This document shows, in pieces, positions 1 through 9,400 of a stretch of DNA of 64,000 nucleotides. The position numbers were made by a program, and so were the translations under genes. The stretch covers positions 1 through 64,000 of the forward strand of contig NZ_CAJTMT010000005.1 of the NCBI RefSeq assembly GCF_910577345.1, in the 5' to 3' direction. The notes under the pieces are model-generated. The model made no database searches. It was not told the DNA's origin and was given only the letters and a program-made list of their open reading frames with translations. Positions within the stretch are counted from its first letter, which is position 1. Every line of letters starts with the position of its first letter. This DNA is from an uncultured Duncaniella sp. (lineage in GTDB: Bacteria; Bacteroidota; Bacteroidia; Bacteroidales; Muribaculaceae).

Positions 1-84
1 CCAGAGTTCACTGCAATCGCCGAACGATTCAGAACATTGACCTTGCAACAGGTATCACCATTCTCTCCGGACAGGTTAGAATAC
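1..84 (-). other. Partial silent C-terminal cassette 3 of the tail protein
   Basis: On the minus strand this is an open frame without a start codon. It opens with the boundary repeat at 63-84 and runs off the left edge of the window. Its translation (beginning SNLSGENG) resembles the C-terminal region of the tail protein ending at 215, which has TTGENGGRCYKV at the same place. The 15 bases 56-70 are identical to 340-354 in the expressed gene. It reads as a promoterless alternative 3' end for that gene; what lies further left cannot be seen. Confidence 0.6.
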
Positions 85-223
85 TACAAGAGCTATTATC
101 GCACCATTGCTTTTGTGCTTCGCCGCTTCGACAGCATCGTAAACCGTAGCGTAACTTCTTGTGCTAAGAACAATTTTACAAGCGTTAGATACTGGTGTAT
201 ACTCTCCGGATAGGTTAGAATAC
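76..223 (-). other. Silent C-terminal cassette 2 of the tail protein
   Basis: This start-less open frame of 47 codons (219 down to the stop at 76-78) begins S-N-L-S-G-E within the boundary repeat and ends L-V-V-F-stop. The expressed upstream gene also ends L-V-V-F-stop. Its frame is offset by one base from the expressed gene, whose TAA (215-217) lies inside the boundary repeat. Length, opening motif and ending match those of the expressed C-terminus (SGE-type opening near 347-354, stop at 215). I infer a spare C-terminal cassette that recombination could join to the gene. Confidence 0.6.
202..223 (-). repeat. Boundary repeat between tail-protein C-terminal cassettes
   Basis: The 22 bases 202-223 recur at 63-84 with one difference (T211 against C72) in the same orientation. 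A shorter core, CCGGAGAG on the coding strand, occurs at 347-354 inside the expressed gene where the cassette-like part begins. Each full copy holds the TAA of one cassette and the S-G-E opening of the next. This is the likely crossover sequence for C-terminal exchange, but no recombinase is visible here. Confidence 0.6.
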
Positions 224-2842
224 GACTAATGGCAAGGTGCTGATAATAGTTTCAAATCGGCTATAGAGAGCCTTTGTGTTTGCCTCAAATGCGTTTGAAA
301 CAACAGCTCGATCTGCCAAACTGACCTTGTAGCATCGTCCACCATTCTCTCCGGTAGTATGGGCATATCCTGACAAAACAATATCCGCATTTGCCACTGC
401 TGACGCATACGCCTCAGCATCCCTCGTGAGGAAGGAATATAGCATCATCTGCATGTCGCCCGGCGTAGGCAGGAACCAGCGGTGGACTTTGAAGCAGTCG
501 GCAAGCACCTCGCCCTCTTTCACTTCCGGCTGGTATGCAAAAGCGTAGGAGGCGGCGGGATAGTAGTATCTGTACGCGTTGCCAGGGCTTGCATTGGCTG
601 ATGTGATAAGCGACTTGAGATCGTCAAGTTCGCTGGCTCCGCCTTGAGCTGCCGGGATGCGTATTTGCGGTGTGGTCGATTGCACTGCACTATGGCCAAT
701 TACAGCATTGCGGGTGCGGATTATCGCCCATGTCTCACGCATACCCAACGGGATGATGTCACCCTTGTTATAGGCTTGGGAATCGGTGTCGGCCACGCAC
801 ATGCCGTTGCGCAACAGCGCTGTTTCGGCATACACCATCCATCCGTCCGGCTGTCCCTCATCCACCAGCTTGTCAGCAGCCGGAGCCGATGCGTCAAACG
901 AGCAATTAGGGATGCCCACGATGTCCGCCATGCTCACATCGGATGTCGGTATGTCGCTCAACTGGCTCTCAGCGCCCCAGGCGATATTGCCGCTGATGGC
1001 TTTGGGAGCGAAGCCGAAGCGGTACTTGCGACCGCTGTACGTCTGTTCGCGCCAGAATATGCACACTACGGTTTTGCTCTCGTCGCGGATGTCGCTGATG
1101 CTGCCGTCGGCATACACATAGTCGCCAATCTTCGGAGTGCGCGCATAAAATCCCACGGTTGCAGTCTTCGTGACTACTGTGCCGTCAGAGCAATATATCT
1201 TTGCGGTGACGACAGCAGTGGGAGCCTCCTTTTCTGTTCCGACCTTTTTCAGCGCGATCACACCAGTGGCTGCGTCTATGCTCGCGTAGGCTGTAGATGT
1301 CATACTCCACTCAATGCGCGTGAAATCGTTGGCGTTGCCGCTTTCGCTCACAAGCGTCATACGGTAGGTCTTAGACATGTCCGAGAAGTAGCCCGCACCG
1401 GCTATGCGCACATAGTCCATCGCTCCCTTCTCGTAGATTATGCGGAGGGGATTGTCCTCAGAATCGATCGCACCCCAAGCCAGCAGGCATTTCTGCTTGA
1501 GGTCGAACGTCATCTTCTCATTGCGCGGCAAGCTGATTATGCCTTCAAGCTTCGCGCCGATGTCTGCAAGCCTCTCGATCTGCTTTGCCGTGAAGTCGCT
1601 CCAGTCGATCCCATTGATGTCGGCGCTCGCCAATGCCCCGCTGTTGATGGCCACCTTCAGTATTGGCCGGTACGGCGCCTTGGGGCAGTCGCGCAGGGTG
1701 AATGCTGTGATGCCCATTGCCTCGTCCACCGAGAAGTCGCTGAGCTCTCCCATGCCCTCGAATCTCACTTCCGTAGGGTTGCCGAGATGCACAGATTTGA
1801 GCGTGTCGGTGGACGGGACGGTGATTTTCGCCACGTTCGTGTCACGCAGGTCTATCTCCTCGATTACCTGACTCTTGAAAATCGCCTCTCCGCTGACGTT
1901 TGGGTAGTTGCGCACCACGAACCGGCGGAGCGCGACACTCGCCTGAGCGATGTTCAGCACATTGCCGCCAAGTGCGGTGTTGGCCGCACGGCCCGAGTAG
2001 TCCAGGACAAGAGATTTTAGGCGTCGCAGATTGTCCTCGCCGGTACGGATGTAAAGGCCTGAGGCGATGTCCTGAAGGCCGCCTTCCGTCTTGCTTCCGT
2101 CCGGAGCCTGCGTGTAGGTGGTTATCTCAGTGATGCAGTCGGCGTTGTAAAACGTGGACGTTGTGTCATTGAACGTTACTCCGGGGCTCGGGAAATACAC
2201 GGGTTCGCCCGGAGTGATGGCTCGCTGCGGCTCGGTAGTGCCAGCGCCCCAGTTCAGCGTGCCGTAGATCGGACAGTAATAGCGCACGGCTACGCCGTTG
2301 CCCGTGCCGCTCAGAGAGAGTACGAAAGGCGTTGAAGTGTCGGCCATGTACTTCGAGTCGAGATAGCGCAGGCGCGCCTTGAGTATGTAGCGCATCGCCT
2401 CGCTCTTGTCGCCGTAGGCCATGTCGAAGCGCCCAGTGTTTGCATATCCCATAGCGTCGGCATTGTACATTGCCTCGCACCACTGAGTGCGGTACTGCTG
2501 GTACAGCCCCCACAGGTAATCGAAGTTGAGGCCGGCGGCACGCATATCGCGGTACATTTGGCCAAGATCGCTGCTCCATGCCTTGGCCACGCAGTCCCAC
2601 AGGCCCGACAATCGGCCGTTGTAGACAGGCTCGCCCACGGTGCAGTCAGGGACAAAGGAATCAGTGACTGCATCGTACCTCTCGCCAACGATTGTTCCGG
2701 TCTTGCCGGTGGCGGGGTCGTAGGAGTCGCCCCACTCGTGAAAAATCTCGTACATGAGCACGCCTACGTTGTTCCATCCTGCCAGGGTGTCTGAGTCGCG
2801 CTGGAAAAATCGGGCTACGAAGCCATCGTTTTTGTTTGCCAT
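215..2842 (-). CDS. Phage tail/receptor-binding protein with exchangeable C-terminus
   Basis: An 875-aa late structural protein, last complete gene of the leftward block. The N-terminal 170 residues (MYEIFHEWGDSYDP, then a region around LWDCVAKAW and FRYLDSKY-like RLRYLDSKYM) look like the second half of the CotH-like receptor protein seen as one chain in related Bacteroides phages. The middle (about 290-420) has leucine-rich-repeat-like spacing, about 490-570 resembles a bacterial Ig-like domain, and the last 250 residues resemble a C-type-lectin-like or FISUMP-type domain. It starts 5 bases after the stop of the preceding gene, with AAAGGA upstream. Promoterless alternative C-termini follow at 1-223. 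A host-binding role is inferred from position and domain style. Confidence 0.65.
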   Translation of the reverse strand: MANKNDGFVARFFQRDSDTLAGWNNVGVLMYEIFHEWGDSYDPATGKTGTIVGERYDAVTDSFVPDCTVGEPVYNGRLSGLWDCVAKAWSSDLGQMYRDMRAAGLNFDYLWGLYQQYRTQWCEAMYNADAMGYANTGRFDMAYGDKSEAMRYILKARLRYLDSKYMADTSTPFVLSLSGTGNGVAVRYYCPIYGTLNWGAGTTEPQRAITPGEPVYFPSPGVTFNDTTSTFYNADCITEITTYTQAPDGSKTEGGLQDIASGLYIRTGEDNLRRLKSLVLDYSGRAANTALGGNVLNIAQASVALRRFVVRNYPNVSGEAIFKSQVIEEIDLRDTNVAKITVPSTDTLKSVHLGNPTEVRFEGMGELSDFSVDEAMGITAFTLRDCPKAPYRPILKVAINSGALASADINGIDWSDFTAKQIERLADIGAKLEGIISLPRNEKMTFDLKQKCLLAWGAIDSEDNPLRIIYEKGAMDYVRIAGAGYFSDMSKTYRMTLVSESGNANDFTRIEWSMTSTAYASIDAATGVIALKKVGTEKEAPTAVVTAKIYCSDGTVVTKTATVGFYARTPKIGDYVYADGSISDIRDESKTVVCIFWREQTYSGRKYRFGFAPKAISGNIAWGAESQLSDIPTSDVSMADIVGIPNCSFDASAPAADKLVDEGQPDGWMVYAETALLRNGMCVADTDSQAYNKGDIIPLGMRETWAIIRTRNAVIGHSAVQSTTPQIRIPAAQGGASELDDLKSLITSANASPGNAYRYYYPAASYAFAYQPEVKEGEVLADCFKVHRWFLPTPGDMQMMLYSFLTRDAEAYASAVANADIVLSGYAHTTGENGGRCYKVSLADRAVVSNAFEANTKALYSRFETIISTLPLVVF

Positions 2843-2847
2843 ACAGT

Positions 2848-5800
2848 TTATCCTTTTGTTAACGTTATTGTCATATTCTTATCGAAAGAGTCTTTGCCTA
2901 TCAAGGCATCGAAGAACAGGAAATAGAACATCGCGTTTTCTTTATTCATCCAATCGGCGCTCTCTGCACGGAATTTGGCCAGCCTGTATTCCGGAGAGTC
3001 TGCCGTGTAGCGGATGGATCCGTAGGTCACCGGGGCTGAAAGTGGTTCGTATTCGCCGTGGCGCGCCTTGTAGCGGTCTGCCACGGAGGGATTGCAGCTC
3101 TGTATCCAGTTGTGGAAAGCCCTCAGATGACGGCTCTGGAGATTAGCCTCAGCCGCGCCTTCGGCATTGGGCGCCTTGCCTGTGTCGTTGCCGTTCGCAT
3201 CGGTCTTGGGGAAGCGGGCATAATAGAGGGTTGTCAGCAGATCATCCCACTTGCCGTCTGTCCATTTCCCGTCAGCGCACTTGTCCATGAAGAAGTTCAC
3301 GTTATCCTCGACCTCCCACATCTCCCCCTTGTTCTCGCGCGTTATTCCGTATGGGCTTCCGCTGTACTTGTTGTTGACGCGGTTGTATATCGACAGGAAG
3401 CGCACGCTCGGAATGCCGTTGTTGTACTCGCGCAGCCACCCGATTATCGGATACCCGGCGAGGCTCTGGCGGTAATGCACGTCGCCTATTGCCTGCTGTG
3501 TAGCCTGCATGGGCGTGAGTATGCTCGGATAGGAGCGGGCAACCCCCGTAAGTATGTGGTAGTGGGCATTTGCCGCGAGGATGTTGAAAACGCCCTCCGA
3601 GGAAGCAAAGTTAACCTTGTCGACGTCCTCGGTCTCGCCCTCAGCCACTCCATCGGTGATGGAGTATTCCGTTATCGTGATTTTTGCTCCGCCGACTTCC
3701 ACCGTCCATTTGCCCTTGCCGTAGTCGTTCGCCCAATTTTTATAAGGATCCGGATAGGAAAGCGAGGAAGTGCCGTCAAGGGCGATGTTGTGGTCCGTGC
3801 ACACGAACGAGGCATTGACGAGATTGTCCTCGCTCGGCTCCCAGTTCGGGTTGACAAATTCCGTTGTGGCCTTCTGCCAGTCCTTCTTGCCTGTCGGCAT
3901 CTTGGCGATCTCCCATATCTTGTAGGGGGTGGAGGGGAGCGCCTCGCGCACCTTGGCGAAGTCGACATCGCCATACGAGTTCAATATGTCGTTGCGCCGG
4001 GCTATGGCCACCTTGTCGCTTGCGTCTGGCGTGTCAAAAGCGTAGTTGCCGATCATCTGTGTCACGGTAAGCGCCTTGTCGTATATGCGCACCGAGTAAA
4101 GGTCCACGTCGCACTCGTCAGAGCCGATAACTATATCCTGCGGGGCTGCCTGCTTCATGGAAGCCCGCAGATAGTCCATGATTCTTACAACAACCCCGTT
4201 CACATACAGGTAGGCTATGTTCGCGTCAAGCTCCTCCGTCTTGTCAATAAGCTTGTTTACGCAATGGCGCGTGGTTCCTTCCACAACAATGCCTATTCGC
4301 AGTCGCGTCTCGTCGCTCCAGATGGTCTTGACGCTTCCGGCTGTTGTGCGCAGCTCCATGCCGTCAGCGTAGACGACAAAGCCGGTGGAGCCGTTCAGGC
4401 ATTCGATCACCTTGGCATGGCTGTTGGTACAGTTGCGCGTGGCGAATTCAAATTCAAGCGTCTTGCCCGTGCGGTCACCCATTGTTGCTGAGTTGGCGCC
4501 GAAATCCTTGCCGAATGGCTGGGAGCCGGCGAGCGTGATCCGCCTGCCGGTAGGGATGTGGAAAGCGTCGCCGTCAAATCCGTTGTCGCCGTCAAGCCTG
4601 AATCCTGCCGAGCGCACCACGCGGGCAGTGACCTGTCCGTTGTACTCGCTCTTCCAATCCTCCGCGTCAGAGTCGGTGTTGCTTCGCCCTGCCGCCGCGA
4701 GGTGGATCTTGCATTCGCTCGCCGCCGAGAGGTTCACGCCCGGATTCGTCACTTTTATCTTGTGCGTGACGGAAGCGCTTCCGCACGCAAGCACCACGCT
4801 GATCGTTCCGGCCTGAAGGTAGGCCTGCTCCGTGAGAGCCAGGCGCAGCATCTGCATCCCGCTCTCGCCGTTGATCCCAAGGGTAGCCGTCTGGCTTATT
4901 CCGCTCTTCAGCACCGCGCCGTCAGCGCCGAGCACTCGGGCTGTCACGGTTGCCGTGTCTCCAGCCTTGGCATTAGGCCAGTAGATGTAATAGGGTATCG
5001 CTGCATTGGCATAGAGTGTGGCCTCCCTGTCGGCATCCTTTCCTATGCAGATGGTTGGCGTGGAGAGGCCGCGCTTGATGAAGGAGGCCGTCAGCGTCTC
5101 GCTCCTGAGTCCGTACTGCGAGTTCTCGGCATACACCTCCAACTTGTGGGCGCCGGCATTGAGCTTGTTGTCAGAATCGATGCGGAATGTCACTGACGAG
5201 TTGTGCGCGCTTGAAGAGTACGCCTCGGTTCCGTCAATGAGCACATTCACCTGCGCCTCAACGCCGTTGCACTGCACGGGCAGCTCCCAGTCGGAGCCGC
5301 GTGCCGCCGACTCGTCGAAATTCGCGCCGAATGCGATGCTGATTTCCACAATCTGCACCGCCACGCTGAAGGTCCGGCGCTTTCCGTGGGCGTTCATCAC
5401 CGTAAGCGTAACCGTGTTCCGCTCGGCCGTAAGGTATGGACCGAGATCCATAGTGTAGCTGTTGCCCGGGCGAAGCGTCTGCTCAAGCGCGCCGATCTCC
5501 GTGCCGTTGACGCTCACGGTGGCGGTGCCGTCCTCGGTGTCGAGGTTGGTCGGGTCGCCTCCGTAATAGCTGTTGTACGAGAATGCCAGCGTATTGGCGC
5601 TTCCCTTGACAGCGGGACTCGTCGGCAGCTTGGTTATGCGGGTGGCCAGCGTGTACTCGTCGCCTCCGGCATCGCTTACCTTGAAGCTGAACTGCCCGAG
5701 CAGGAGCTTGGCATTGGCGTTTGGGTCAGTCTCCCACTTTTCCTGCGAGTCATCATCCGCGAAAAAACGGATGTAGACCAAGCCGTCCTCGCCGGAGGCT

Positions 5801-5982
5801 TGTGCGACGCTCCCGACCTTGGTGCCGCGTTGCACCTCTATATCGGTGCGAAGCTGCTTTATGACAGACTTGAGAAAGTTCTCAATGTCCTCAATGTCGT
5901 GGCACCAGCCTTCGCTATCGTGGCTCCATGCCTCATCGAGGCTCGAAATTGCTCTTTTTATGACATCAAGTTTCTTTGCCAT
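2848..5982 (-). CDS. Large phage tail protein with Ig-like and LamG-like domains
   Basis: A 1044-aa virion protein. The first 90 residues resemble a tail attachment segment. Residues about 110-330 are beta-rich Ig-like repeats, about 440-640 look like a concanavalin/LamG-type jelly roll (GRRITLAG, LYSVRIYDKALT), and the last 350 resemble the first part of a CotH-like fold (ending FYFLFFDALIGKDSFDKN). In related phages I would expect that fold to continue with the aspartate-rich FYDLDT-type segment; here the chain stops and the next gene carries the remainder. This suggests two chains forming one receptor-binding unit. The function is inferred from domain style and from position after the baseplate gene. 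Confidence 0.65.
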   Translation of the reverse strand: MAKKLDVIKRAISSLDEAWSHDSEGWCHDIEDIENFLKSVIKQLRTDIEVQRGTKVGSVAQASGEDGLVYIRFFADDDSQEKWETDPNANAKLLLGQFSFKVSDAGGDEYTLATRITKLPTSPAVKGSANTLAFSYNSYYGGDPTNLDTEDGTATVSVNGTEIGALEQTLRPGNSYTMDLGPYLTAERNTVTLTVMNAHGKRRTFSVAVQIVEISIAFGANFDESAARGSDWELPVQCNGVEAQVNVLIDGTEAYSSSAHNSSVTFRIDSDNKLNAGAHKLEVYAENSQYGLRSETLTASFIKRGLSTPTICIGKDADREATLYANAAIPYYIYWPNAKAGDTATVTARVLGADGAVLKSGISQTATLGINGESGMQMLRLALTEQAYLQAGTISVVLACGSASVTHKIKVTNPGVNLSAASECKIHLAAAGRSNTDSDAEDWKSEYNGQVTARVVRSAGFRLDGDNGFDGDAFHIPTGRRITLAGSQPFGKDFGANSATMGDRTGKTLEFEFATRNCTNSHAKVIECLNGSTGFVVYADGMELRTTAGSVKTIWSDETRLRIGIVVEGTTRHCVNKLIDKTEELDANIAYLYVNGVVVRIMDYLRASMKQAAPQDIVIGSDECDVDLYSVRIYDKALTVTQMIGNYAFDTPDASDKVAIARRNDILNSYGDVDFAKVREALPSTPYKIWEIAKMPTGKKDWQKATTEFVNPNWEPSEDNLVNASFVCTDHNIALDGTSSLSYPDPYKNWANDYGKGKWTVEVGGAKITITEYSITDGVAEGETEDVDKVNFASSEGVFNILAANAHYHILTGVARSYPSILTPMQATQQAIGDVHYRQSLAGYPIIGWLREYNNGIPSVRFLSIYNRVNNKYSGSPYGITRENKGEMWEVEDNVNFFMDKCADGKWTDGKWDDLLTTLYYARFPKTDANGNDTGKAPNAEGAAEANLQSRHLRAFHNWIQSCNPSVADRYKARHGEYEPLSAPVTYGSIRYTADSPEYRLAKFRAESADWMNKENAMFYFLFFDALIGKDSFDKNMTITLTKG

Positions 5983-6015
5983 GTATGTTTGTTTTTGGAT
6001 TTGATTCTTTGACTA

Positions 6016-6195
6016 TCATCGGCGCTCTCCCCATCCTGTACCATGCTGCCAGCCGTGGCCGTGCTGCCACCATCCGCCGGCAATGCAGCCCCGGACAGCC
6101 GAGTATATCACACGCCCGGCATACACCAGACGGCTCACAGCCTTCCCGCCGATGGCAAGTCGGCCTATCTTCTTACCTCCGATTACAAGCGCCAT
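6016..6195 (-). CDS. Small phage structural protein
   Basis: A 59-aa protein starting MALVIGGKKIGRLAIGGKAV. I chose the ATG at 6193-6195 because it lies just past the stop of the upstream gene (6198-6200), rather than an upstream start that would overlap it. It has a repeated IGGK motif and a Trp/His/Gly-rich end. Similar tiny proteins sit between baseplate and fibre genes in Bacteroides phages, so it may be a connector or fibre-attachment piece. The exact function is unknown. Confidence 0.6.
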   Translation of the reverse strand: MALVIGGKKIGRLAIGGKAVSRLVYAGRVIYSAVRGCIAGGWWQHGHGWQHGTGWGERR

Positions 6196-6197
6196 GA

Positions 6198-6455
6198 TTA
6201 TGACTCCTCCTCGGTGTAATAGATTCTGCTGGCTTCGCATTCCCCGGCCTCGAGCATCCGATCAAGCTCCTCATCCGAGGCCACTTTCTCCGGCCTTAAT
6301 AGAGCGGCTGGCACGTTCAGTACCTTTCCGTCCTTTGTGCCGATCAGATTGTCTACCGAGGCCATATCATTCGCCCGGGGCTGGTCCTCAACCACTATCG
6401 AGACTTTCTTTATCTCCTCGAGCAGTTCCCGTTTGTCTTCTTCCGTAAGTGCCAT
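6198..6455 (-). CDS. Small acidic phage protein of unknown function
   Basis: An 85-aa acidic protein (MALTEEDKRELLEEIKKV). The N-terminus is predicted helical, then comes a short segment (NLIGTKDGKVLNVPAALL) of the type found in fibre-adaptor proteins, then a charged tail. It sits between the 1339-aa baseplate protein and the 59-aa protein in the leftward tail block, so a structural or assembly role is likely. No catalytic motif is seen. Confidence 0.6.
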   Translation of the reverse strand: MALTEEDKRELLEEIKKVSIVVEDQPRANDMASVDNLIGTKDGKVLNVPAALLRPEKVASDEELDRMLEAGECEASRIYYTEEES

Positions 6456-6489
6456 ATCCTTATATGATTATTTGTTGTCTGATTCATGT

Positions 6490-9400
6490 CTATATCCAGT
6501 CGTTAAGGTTCGTGACGGCAAACATGAAGCTGCCGTCGTTCGCCGTCTCGTCATCGCTTGTCAAGACCTCGAAACTCTCCGGTTCGGCCGCCATCAGGGT
6601 TGCCTTGATGGGATTGGTGCCTCCGGCTATTGTCCCGAAGCCGGTGAGAATGACCATATACTCGTCCTTTCTCAGCTTCCATTCCTTCGGAACCGTCACC
6701 CTGTATCTTCCTTCCCCTGTCCGGGCCACTTCCATCTTAGCCCCGTCAAAGGTCCGGTAGGTGATTGCAGCTCCGCTCTGGCTGCCGCTGACACGTCCTG
6801 TGGCGAGCGACTTGAGCCCCCGGCCATAACAGCTCGCGGTCATCAGGTCGGTCCGTTTCAGTACAATCCAGCCGTAAAATGTCGTTTCCGTGCCATAACC
6901 TATCAGTTCCACGCATTCCCGGCTCACTCTCAATGATTCTTTGCCCACGCCGTCCTCAAAGAAATACATCCCTTCCGGTGCGGCATATTCAACCCATCCG
7001 CTTGAAATCTCATTTTCCCAGCGGTAGTTGGCTATCACCATCCGGCGTCCCGACTGTCCCGTATCCCATTCCAGATGCCCGGCAGTCGTCCATCCGCTTG
7101 CGACACCTATCGGGACTACATTGTCATGCGTGGCTTTGGTCCTTGTTTCCGTATCCCCCTCGCTCTGCGTCACTGTATCCCATTCCTGATCGGAAAAGTC
7201 CAGGCAATCAGTCTCCCTGGCGAACGGCGAACGTATCGACCCGTTGATCACCACGTTCTTGAATGTGCCCTTGTTTGCCTCCACGCTCCCGTCCTCAAGT
7301 ATCCTGAAGTTGGAGTTGGCCGTAACGAGACCCTCTAACTCTATGCTGTCCGACTTTATCTTCACACCATCCTGCCCGGCGCCTACAAACGATTTCAGCC
7401 TCCCGTCGCCGTCTATGGCATAAAGCCCGGCCATCCTCGCCGTCGTCAGTATGCCTGACTCCTCCAGCACGTTCCCGTCCCGGTCGAAGTTCTGGGCCGC
7501 GATCTTCACTATTTTTTCGCTCTGCTCGAACAGCGTCCGGTGTCTGTACGTCAGCGCCTCGGCCTTGTCGGTCGAGAGCACGATCATGCATATATAGATC
7601 TCCCCGCTGAATTTAAGCAGGAAGTCACCGCTACCGTTCCATAGACCTTCCATGGTCAGCTGGTTATATTCCTCCGAAGCGTCCAGGTCGCATTCCGTCT
7701 CCATGCTGTTGAAGTTCTCGAACCCCGTCTTGTCAACGTTCTCGAACCTCACCGTGAGGCGCCCCGCTTTCACGCAGCGGTAAAACACGCTCAGGTACAC
7801 CGGCACGGCCAGCTTCTCGCCTCCGGCATTCACCATTGGCTCCGGCCGGTTCCGCATGTCCGCGTTGCGCTGGAGTATGTAGTCGTTCTCGATCCTGAGC
7901 GCCGTCCTGTCGCCGTCGCGCGCCACCTCCACCCCTGGCTTCCTCGTGGCCAGGATTCCGGTCCCCACCCATAGCCACGTGGACCCGAACGTATAATGCA
8001 GTATCCCGCCCGAGGTCTCCCACTTCTCCATGCCCACGGCAAAGTTTGAGTTCCCCAGATAGCCCTTCTCCATAAATATGTCGCGCCTCACCCCATCCAC
8101 GGCGCTCGTGATCTTCCCCTCCACGATCTCGAACTTCGTCTTTATGTCCTCCCCGGTCGATAGTAGGAATGTGCCGCGCAGATACGCGTTGTCGCTGTAC
8201 AGTCCGTGCCCGTGGGGCTGATTGTCCGCCGGAAACCCGTTGTCGGTGATCCCGTCCAGATTGCCCACACGGGCACGTAGACAACCGACGAGACTCTTGC
8301 CCGCCACTCCGTCCATCACATCCATGCGGGGCTGGCCGTCTTCCGTGGCCGATATGAGTATGAAGCTCTGTCGGCCGGCATCTGTGGCGCTCCCCATCAG
8401 CACGCACTCATCCCCGGGCTTCGGCTCGGCTCCGGCAAACTCATCCGCTCTCACCCTCACCGAGTCCGGGTCCGCACCCGCGATCTCCACCCAGTACCCC
8501 TCCGTGGTGCCGCCCTTGAAGGTGGCACACCTCATGAGGTCCCCGGCCATAAAGCTGTTTCCCTGCTCGAACGTGATGACATAGCTGTCCCCGTCAGTCT
8601 TCACCTCCTTGATCTTGCCGTTGGCCGCCGACACGCATATCTGACCGCCTACGCTGCGGATCTTCTCGATCAGCAGCTCAAACACGGTCATCACCTGTCT
8701 CACGGTCAGCCTGTCCACCGTGAGGTGCGACAGTTCATTCTCAAGCCAGATGCGCCACCCCTCGCCGTTAAGCCCGTCTACGAATTTTGGGCTGCTCAGC
8801 AACAGGCGCACGACAATGGACAGCAGCTCCGCATTGCCCTTGCCGTCTATAGTGCCCCCCTGGACCCCGGCTATGAAGTCGCCAGCATCTATCCCCTCGT
8901 CAAATATTATCTTCCGCCTCGCCCTGTCCGGCGAGTTTTTGCTGATGAATTCCTTTTGGCTCCGTCGGGCCGAGAACAGGTTATTATCAGTCGGAAGAGT
9001 CTTGTCACCGGTCCTGATTATGTCCGGCAATCCTACGCTCTCGCCGATGGCTTTCGCATAGCTCCTGGCATCACTTATGCTGTCGCTCATCTTCTGCATG
9101 GAGGTACGGCTGAGTGCATCTCCAATCTCAATATCCATCGATGACGGTAGGTTGACCTTTCGCGTTATCTTGGTGATTCGGCTGTCTCGGTAGCCTGTTT
9201 CCGGGAAGTACTGTTCGCTCTCGAGGCGTACACGACGGCCGACAAAAAGATCCGCGTCGTTATCCTCAATCCATACATGGTCTGTAGGACATTTGAACAC
9301 GGTCACGTCGATTGCATGCTCCTCGTTATATTTGTTGACCGCTGACAGCAATTCCTCCTCCGCCAGCGCATAATATTTGTCCGGCATCCGTATGTTCCAA

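Noticed and set aside
1..365. Diversity-generating retroelement template/variable pair
   Set aside because: The cassettes differ at many positions that are not adenine on either strand, differ in codons throughout, and no reverse transcriptase is in view. Tandem alternative C-termini explain the data better.
644..4491. Long open frames on the plus strand (458 aa and 477 aa) under the tail genes
   Set aside because: They lie antisense to well-supported structural genes, have His/Arg/Val-rich compositions typical of reverse-strand readings, and match no family.
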